Source: Prinsepia uniflora
Lineage: Eukaryota; Streptophyta; Magnoliopsida; Rosales; Rosaceae
NCBI GenBank assembly: GCA_032719365.1
Contig: CM064874.1
Location: 31,358,716-31,422,715, forward strand
Direction of reading: 5' to 3'
DNA length: 64,000 nucleotides
The notes under the pieces are model-generated. The model saw nothing but the letters and a program-made list of their open reading frames with translations, had not been told where the DNA came from and did not search any database. The position numbers and the translations under genes were made by a program. Positions 57,711 through 64,000 of the stretch are shown here, one piece after another (position 1 is the stretch's first letter; each line of letters starts with the position of its first letter).

Positions 57711-59515
57711 AGAGTCTACAACAGATTTGCATTCTCTTCCCTTATCTTATATTTTCCTTTGTTTTTATTTTTATTTTATTTTAGTAAAACTCTATCTCAT
57801 ACTTGATTCTATGCTTTTACTTTGATATATTGCGGATAATATCAACTTTAAGTGTGAGGGAGGGTTTTACAACTTTATGAGTCTTAAAAAAAAATAAGAA
57901 AAAAAAATTTCAAAAAAAAATCAAAAAGAATTCAAAATAAAAAATTGTGTGTTTTAAGTTTTTGTTTTGAAACGTCTCAGGATGCCCTTAACCAGTCGAT
58001 GCTAATAATTAAAAAAAAGAAAAAAAAAGAGAAGCCATGGCTAAAAGATGATCACTACAACTTGAATTCATTTGTTAATGTTTTATGATTGAGTGTTTAT
58101 GACTTGTAGTAGATAATGCGTGTTAAACTAGTACAGAACGAACATGTTAAGATTTGTATGAATCATATGAACCCTATGTGAGCTTTAGAGCCTTACAAAC
58201 TTATTTGTTTAGTGATTCATAGAAGTTCTTTGTTTAAATTGATATGCATATGCCTCATAACTACTTGGCATAGTTTTTAATGAACTCTAGAGTACTAGAA
58301 CTTATTCCATGTGATTTTCAAAGCTTTTAAGTCAATAAACTCTCTGATTTTGGACATGATTAAGGCAATAAGGTTAAACACCATTTATCCAAATATCCTA
58401 CCTCTACTTGATCACACAAGTGTGATCCCCCTACTTTAACTCTTTTGTGCCTATAATAAGCCTTTATTTCATCACCCACGAAACATCTATTCGCTTGAGC
58501 CTGGTATAGACATCATTTACCCTTGTTCCAAACACTTGGTTGAAGACTTCAAGATGGCGTGAAAAATGAGATATGATGATTGAAGACTTGTATGTACGCA
58601 TAGGAAATGACTTGCTGAAACTACATTGTAAACATAGAATTACCATGAAAAAAAAATCGAGAAAAAGAAAAAAAAGTGATAAAAAAAAAGGGAAAAAAAA
58701 TGTTTTGAATCTCTCAACCGGTAAATAAGTTTTGAGTTTGAGTTAAGTCTTTTATACTTGTGAATTTGGAAACATTGAAGATTTCAGCATTTGCCTTAAT
58801 TACAATGCTCTAGCGCGTTTCAAGTATTTGCTAGGGGATAGCAAAGTCTAAGTGTGAGGGTATTTCTATTCGAAGCACTTATGCCTATGTGATGGAGCCT
58901 TTGGTAAGTCTTGGAACAAAATCTAACACCACTATTCAAAAAAATCCATGCCTCTACACCTAGCCTCATTACAACCTTAATTAAGACCTTATGATCCTTG
59001 AGATGAGTAAAATTTGATTAGTTGAGTCTATCACTTGAGTAAGCGTATGATTTTGGTTCATTTGTGCAAGTATGTTCACTATCTTATGGTTTATGTTTGA
59101 AATTTTTATGAATTAACTTACTTTCTTTTATGTGAGCATCTTTCTCACATACATTGAGTGCAAACACAAACCCTATACACATTGAGTGGAAATCATTAGT
59201 GTACATCTTTGTGAGTTATTCATATTTGTTTTATTCATGTTGAGATACATTTAATCAAGTTTACTCATTGTCTTACTTGTCAAGGTATTTTGTTATGATG
59301 TATTAATTTTTGAATTCCATATTCTATATAGCTTCTTAGTGTAAATCTTTGATGTTATACTTAAGTTGATACAATTTGAGATAAATGGTTAAGAGCATAG
59401 TAGTTTTTGAATTTAGAAAAAATAAAAGAAAAAGAAAAAAATATATGAGTTTTCAAAATCCTTTGTTTGTTTTGGTATTTGTTAGGGACAAGCAAAGTCT
59501 AAGTGTGGGGGTATT
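57711..59515 (+). mobile_element. 3' internal region of another retrotransposon, with repeated polypurine-tract-like sites
   Basis: AT-rich, no ORF, with A-rich stretches. AAGTGTGAGGGAGGG (about 57860), AAGTCTAAGTGTGAGGGTAT (about 58845) and AAGTCTAAGTGTGGGGGTAT (about 59495) resemble each other; only the last adjoins an LTR. The layout resembles Tat/Athila-type Ty3/gypsy elements. The left part is cut off by the LTR ending at 57710. Confidence 0.6.
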
Positions 59516-61049
59516 TGATTAGCCTTGAATTAAGCACCATTTTATACCCTTTATGCTTATCTTTTAATACTTAAATACCAAAAAATTGTAGAAAATAATA
59601 TATTTTGTGAGAATTGTGCAGAATTGGATAGAGCACGGAATTACGAGAATTTAGGCGAAAGAATCACCTCAATCGGAGTTTTATTAAAGAAGTTATGAGC
59701 GAAATGCAAGAGGCCACCAAAAACCACTCAGGAATTCGGTAAGAACCTATCAAATCCCTTAAAATAGCCCAGAATTCTGTTCGACGTGCGACGCCTAACA
59801 CGTTCATACCAACTTCGGCGCGCGTGTACCAAAGGTACCACCCCCTTCTCGGCGCGCATTTGATGACCCCTGATTAGTGACTTCGGTTGCCTCCTGCCGA
59901 ACGATCCTCCAGATTCCTTGCCTGCGTTGACCCAGTCGTTGACCACCAAAATTGATCCCTAATTTCGGCGAGCGCCTACCAAAATTCTTTCTAAGTTCAA
60001 GTAGGCTTCCATCCACCAATCTGATTCCTGTTACTATTCCAGCACATTTTCCTTCCTTTTTGAGGAAAATTTATTCATTTCAAGTTTGGATTTGTTTCCT
60101 TTTTATTTAGGAAACCTTTTTAATCAAGATTTTTATTAGCTTTATCCTTTAGGACTTTAATTTAATTAGTTTAATCTTTTTCCTTTTAGAATTTAAATTG
60201 TAAACTCCTATTTATTTGAGGATTAATTTTCTCATATAAATAGAGAGGCTTAGGTTATTTGTAAGGAGGTCTCTCATTTTTGTACCAAAGCTCTACTTAA
60301 CCAAATTTCCCTTTCATCAATTCCAGATTTCCTTAGCAAAATCCAATCACACTATACTCCATCATAAACACCTTCATCTGCGACATATAGAGCAGTTCCC
60401 GAGTGTCTCACCAAGCAGTATCGACCACTTAGCATCCATAGGGCAGTTCCCGAAGAGAATAAGTGTAACACGACCTTTTTACCCTGTGATTATCTTTTGT
60501 TATTGAATGATTGTTTTGTTGGATTGATCTTTAATATAATTATGGTTTTATATCTTATATGAATTTCAATAATCTTCCATGTGTTTCAATATCTTGGTTT
60601 TTGTTATACTTGTATGTTGTGCTTAATGCTTGATTAGATATAGGGCAGTTCCCGAGTCTAGATCATTGAAAGTGTATAGGACAGTTCTAGAGCAAGTACT
60701 TGAGAGAATGTGCTTGTATCTCGTAGAATTAAGGTTATGGAATTTTGTAGATTTTGGAATTAGCATAATTTATGAATGAGCTAGGCTAAAGATGAATTGA
60801 CCAGGTAAATAATAGATTAAGTTAGTTTAGATTAGTTAATCATGTAGAACCTTAGTAAAAACCAATTTACCCCCCTAATTAAATAATCAAACAATAATCA
60901 TACTTAGGTATCCTCAATCCCCGGTTCAGAACGATCCCTATTTACCAATGCTACATCTACAAAAAAAAGGTTTATAAATTGTCTTTGTTTTCAATAAGTG
61001 TTAATTTAATACTTAGTTTTTGTGTATTAATCTTAGACAGTTTTTGTGT
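59516..61049 (+). mobile_element. 3' LTR of the second-family retrotransposon
   Basis: Starts TGATTAGCCTTGAATTAAGC after the polypurine tract; the right border is uncertain (about 61049). TATA box (CATATAAATAGAG) near 60234. It shares layout with the solo LTR at 26824 (TTTTATACCCTT near the start, GGCGAAAGAATC, then a TATA box and GCAGTTCCCGAG phrases in place of CCGCTGTTCGGTG). No 5' LTR in the window. Confidence 0.6.
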
Positions 61050-61063
61050 ATCAATCTTAGACG
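61013..61063. repeat. Near-perfect short tandem duplication
   Basis: Two copies of GTTTTTGTGTATYAATCTTA then GAC in direct tandem at the right border of the preceding LTR. Confidence 0.75.
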
Positions 61064-63150
61064 ATGGTTGCCTCTAGCTCCGAGCCCTTGAGTGGCAGAC
61101 GTGTGAGTTGCAGTGATTGTTGGGCGGGACAGAGAGGATCCTGAGTGACTTAGTAAGATCACAGTATTCTCCTTGTTCGGTTGGATTACTGGCGGCACGG
61201 GGTATGCCTGGATTGGTGACAGGTACCTTAGTTATCCTTGAACGGATTGTACGAGAGTTGATAGAGTTGGATCCCACTGGGTTGGGACAGTGGTATCAGT
61301 ACTCTGACTGGTATGTTGATGGAACCACCTATTGCATTTACGTAGAAAGTGTGAGAAAAAATAGACTGGCTTTCCAGGACATACAAGACTTGTTGTGATG
61401 TTCATGATGGATTGGTGGTAGTTAGTAGTCCTGAGTGGTCATGATTGGTCCCACCAAAAGGCCAAAGGATATCAATAAGGAAGAGTATTCAGCTTTTTAC
61501 AAGAGACTTACCAATGAATAACCAGAGGATACTTCTTTCATGAGTTACTTAGGCTTTGGAAGCCGAGATGTTAGGAATGGCTATTCAGTATATGGGACAC
61601 GTGTTGTGAAGTCCCCTGATGGCCCAATAAGCTTGAGGAAGATTTCGGTTGTGTCGACATTTCTGGTGGTGTTCCTAGTAGGATTTACAGAGGGGTCATA
61701 CTAGTTGAGATACAAATGGATTTCGAGAAATGGACCAGTGTTGGTATCCTGGTCATGATTTCATTGTTGTGAGATTAGTGTGGATACTCGGAGGACCGAG
61801 GTAATTTGGGGTTAGTGCCAACCAACCACAATGACTGAGATTGGAGTCTCTCATATTAGCTAAGTACTACGGAAGTTTATTTGTGGAATTCCCCCGTGAT
61901 TGCAGTCTGTTGATGGGATTAACTCGGAAGGGAGTCAATCTGGTGTGAGATGATGATTGAGTGACCAGAAGAATGGTTACGGCTTTAGTTTGACTATAAT
62001 GGATGCTAGTGAAGGTCATGGGAATGACTGTGATGCATCGATACACGAGTTTAAATGGTGTACTTATGATGCACATAGAGATTTTACGTATGAACCTAGG
62101 CAGGTGAGATTCCTTGAGATTATCTATTTATCCGTGTTTTGGAGCTTGTCGCGATGACGAATGTATGGGAGCGTTGGACTCACTACCTCCTAGAGAGACG
62201 TACAAGCTCTTGATAGATCAGCTAAGCTTATGTGTTGGAACTCTGAGGCAGTTCCGGATGGATGGGTTATACTGATGGTAGCAGACTGTGGAGTGGTATT
62301 GAACGGTGTTCCAGCGAGACCTTTAAGACTGGATAAGTTGTGACAGCACACTGTAGGATCCGACCCTTCACCTTGATAGGATGGGGTCGAGGTAGCTAAC
62401 CGACTTACGTCTATTAACCTTTGGAGTTAACCAAGAAATTGGATTGGTTAGTGAACTGGTTGGATTGTCTCTGAAGTTGGTCAGGTGACCACGAAAACTC
62501 ATAGAGGACCTCATGTATTGGTATACGATCTATTCAGAATGGAGATCACACATATGGGATCTAGTGTTAAGCCACGATTAGCAAGTTAACCATATGGAAA
62601 TTGGATTGAATCCGATGTTAGCTTTGCTTTGAGACACTTGAACCAAATGTCGAGTACTATGCTCTAGAGGTGCGAGACTTTTACAGGGTTCGACTATTAT
62701 ATGAGCTTGAAGCTCAGGGCCAATGTGGGCTAAAGTAACCCGTGATTGTGATTATCTCGGCTAGGGCAAGTATTAGAAGGGGTCAACATGCACTCCGGAT
62801 GAGTGAGATGTCAGTTTGAGACTCGAGGAGAGTCAAGATCACATTATGGGTCGCTGAGTGATAAGAGGTACCGAGAGAGGACTCTAGTGCGAGTTAGATA
62901 ATTGGTAGGGAACATTAAGAGGAATAGTGGAGTCGTGAGTTATAGGCAGTTCACGACGGTGCATTATGAGTATGATTGAAGGTTGGGATTGTCTAGTGAC
63001 AGAGAATGTACGATTGCACATAGAAAGCAAAGATGTCAGACTTGGTTCTAAGTGCACCTGCGTGGATAAAAGGTGAGATCAACGACGGTCGATGACTCGA
63101 GCAAGACGTGACGATTGACTTTTGGATTCAGTGTGATTTTCAAGGATAAA
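61064..63150 (+). mobile_element. Internal-region remnant of a long-LTR gypsy element
   Basis: About 2.1 kb of non-coding text between the end of the previous element and a polypurine tract. Style and position match 50143-52159, but there is no gag or recognisable pol. Ends CAAGGATAAAATTTCATTAA before the purine run. It contains a short HSP90-like segment (separate entry). Confidence 0.6.
61453..61522 (+). pseudogene. Short HSP90-like fragment
   Basis: One frame reads TKRPKDINKEEYSAFYKRLT then NE and a stop. This matches the conserved middle-domain block of HSP90 proteins (the stretch around EEYxxFYKSLTN) at roughly 13 of 18 positions. Nothing before or after continues the match, so it is a ~65-bp relic with no function as a chaperone. 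Confidence 0.55.
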
Positions 63151-63152
63151 AT

Positions 63153-63167
63153 TTCATTAAGGGGGGT
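63153..63167 (+). other. Polypurine tract before the last LTR
   Basis: CATTAAGGGGGGT immediately before the LTR start. Confidence 0.75.
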
Positions 63168-64000
63168 TGATTATAATGACCCGTCCCGAATCAACGACAT
63201 TAATTAAGGATTAGTCGGGGATTTATCGAGGTTTATCGGACGATCGGGGTAGAATGACGATTATATCCCTGGATGAGTAAAAAAGTTAACTTTTGGCCTA
63301 GGAGGTCAACAACACTTGGATCGAGGTCCATTACGTAGATTGAGATGATACGAGTCTGTAGACAGGTGGCACGTCAAGAACGGACATCGTACAGGAAAGT
63401 TACGGGTTTGGAACAAATCGTGGTACAATTACACGATTTACGAGGCAAGTTGAATTTTGATTCTAGTGGGACAAAATATCCTGGCCTGGACCATGGATGA
63501 GTGACAAGTGTCACTCATCCATTAATGACCATCACACATTCATGCATATCCCTTCCCTTTTTGGTTTCGAAAACCCTCACCCCTCACCCCTCACCCAACC
63601 ATTTTCTTCATTTGCTTCAACCTTGGAAAGCATGTTTGGGACGTGTTCTCGATTCCGGAATAGTTAGGGATTTTTGATATGGACTTTATAGGTTTATAGT
63701 GACACTTGGATATGATTTGGACAGGTCCGGATGTTCCGGAGGCGTTGGACTAGCTTCGGTGTGATTTACGATGCAGATAACGAGAGCGCAGCATGGACGG
63801 TCTGTGAGTGGACTTTTGTTTTAGAAATATAATGCATACATAAATGTTTTAAATTATTTATTGTATGAGTTTTTGTTGAAATGATTTGAACGATTTATTT
63901 GAGTTTGATTTTTTATCATTTCGTGGAAATGATATATTGCACGTTTTTCAATAATTATGTTTTATGCGATTTGAATAATGTTTTAATTAGGTTTTGAGAT
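63168..64000 (+). mobile_element. 3' LTR, forward orientation, runs off the window
   Basis: Starts TGATTATAATGACCCGTCCC and shows a W-box module (AAAAGTTAACTTTTGGCC, GACAGGTGGCACGTC), the palindrome (63495-63520) and the TCTGTGAGTGGACTTTTG phrase (63801) of the family. Shorter spacing between these marks shows internal deletions. Confidence 0.8.
63495..63520. promoter_or_regulatory. Conserved 26-bp palindrome (last LTR)
   Basis: Perfect arms GGATGAGTGACA and TGTCACTCATCC around AG, about 327 bp from the LTR start. Confidence 0.8.

Noticed and set aside
61117..61398. 93-residue open frame as a pol piece
   Set aside because: No RT, RNase H or integrase motif could be read, and flanking frames are broken.

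Overview
The window is nuclear DNA from a flowering plant, most likely a woody eudicot. Host genes are intron-bearing and sparse, there are no operons, and most of the 64 kb is nested LTR-retrotransposon DNA. A run of exactly 500 N (45375-45874) marks a scaffold gap. I cannot fix the family or species from sequence alone.

Host genes. (1) 226-2181 (+): the 3' part of a hydroxyproline-rich-glycoprotein-like gene of the Arabidopsis At1g76660/At5g52430 type; its 5' exon lies left of the window. (2) About 4190-6890 (-): exon-like pieces of an unidentified spliced unit, interrupted by a 576-bp solo LTR with a perfect 5-bp target duplication. (3) 7532-8245 (+): an intact, intronless calmodulin-like protein with four EF-hands and a TATA box. 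(4) 37540-39462 (-): an intact seven-exon YjbQ/UPF0047 gene whose splice phases all join correctly.

Mobile DNA. 9263-12859 is a hAT-type DNA transposon (8-bp target duplication, related 13-bp ends). It carries exon-intron fragments of two unrelated host genes: an mRNA cap guanine-N7 methyltransferase 2-like gene and a mitochondrial pyruvate carrier gene. From 14 kb onward the window is dominated by one superfamily of very long LTRs (2.0-3.4 kb, ends TGTAAYGACCCG...GGGTCCTGACA). Most are solo LTRs with 5-bp target duplications (14138-17268, 18596-20679, 22338-24966, 30598-36423, 31358-34401), several nested in each other. A short solo LTR with a 5S-rRNA-derived segment (Cassandra/TRIM type, 21276-21559) and a solo LTR of another family (26824-28731) are also present. 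The only unit with both LTRs and an internal region is LTR(45875-49243)-gag-LTR(52175-54857). It has a tRNA-Met primer site, a polypurine tract and a broken gag, but no recognisable pol, so it looks non-autonomous. A third LTR plus gag start (41651-45374) lies directly upstream across the gap.

Most unusual signals: arrays of short hairpin phrases inside the long LTRs, whose stems change in a compensating way (GGGC..GCCC, GGAC..GTCC, GACT..AGTC, GCACT..AGTGC, GTACT..AGTAC); a conserved 26-bp palindrome at a fixed place in seven LTR copies; the two-gene capture by the hAT element; and a short HSP90-like fragment in the non-coding interior of the last retroelement.
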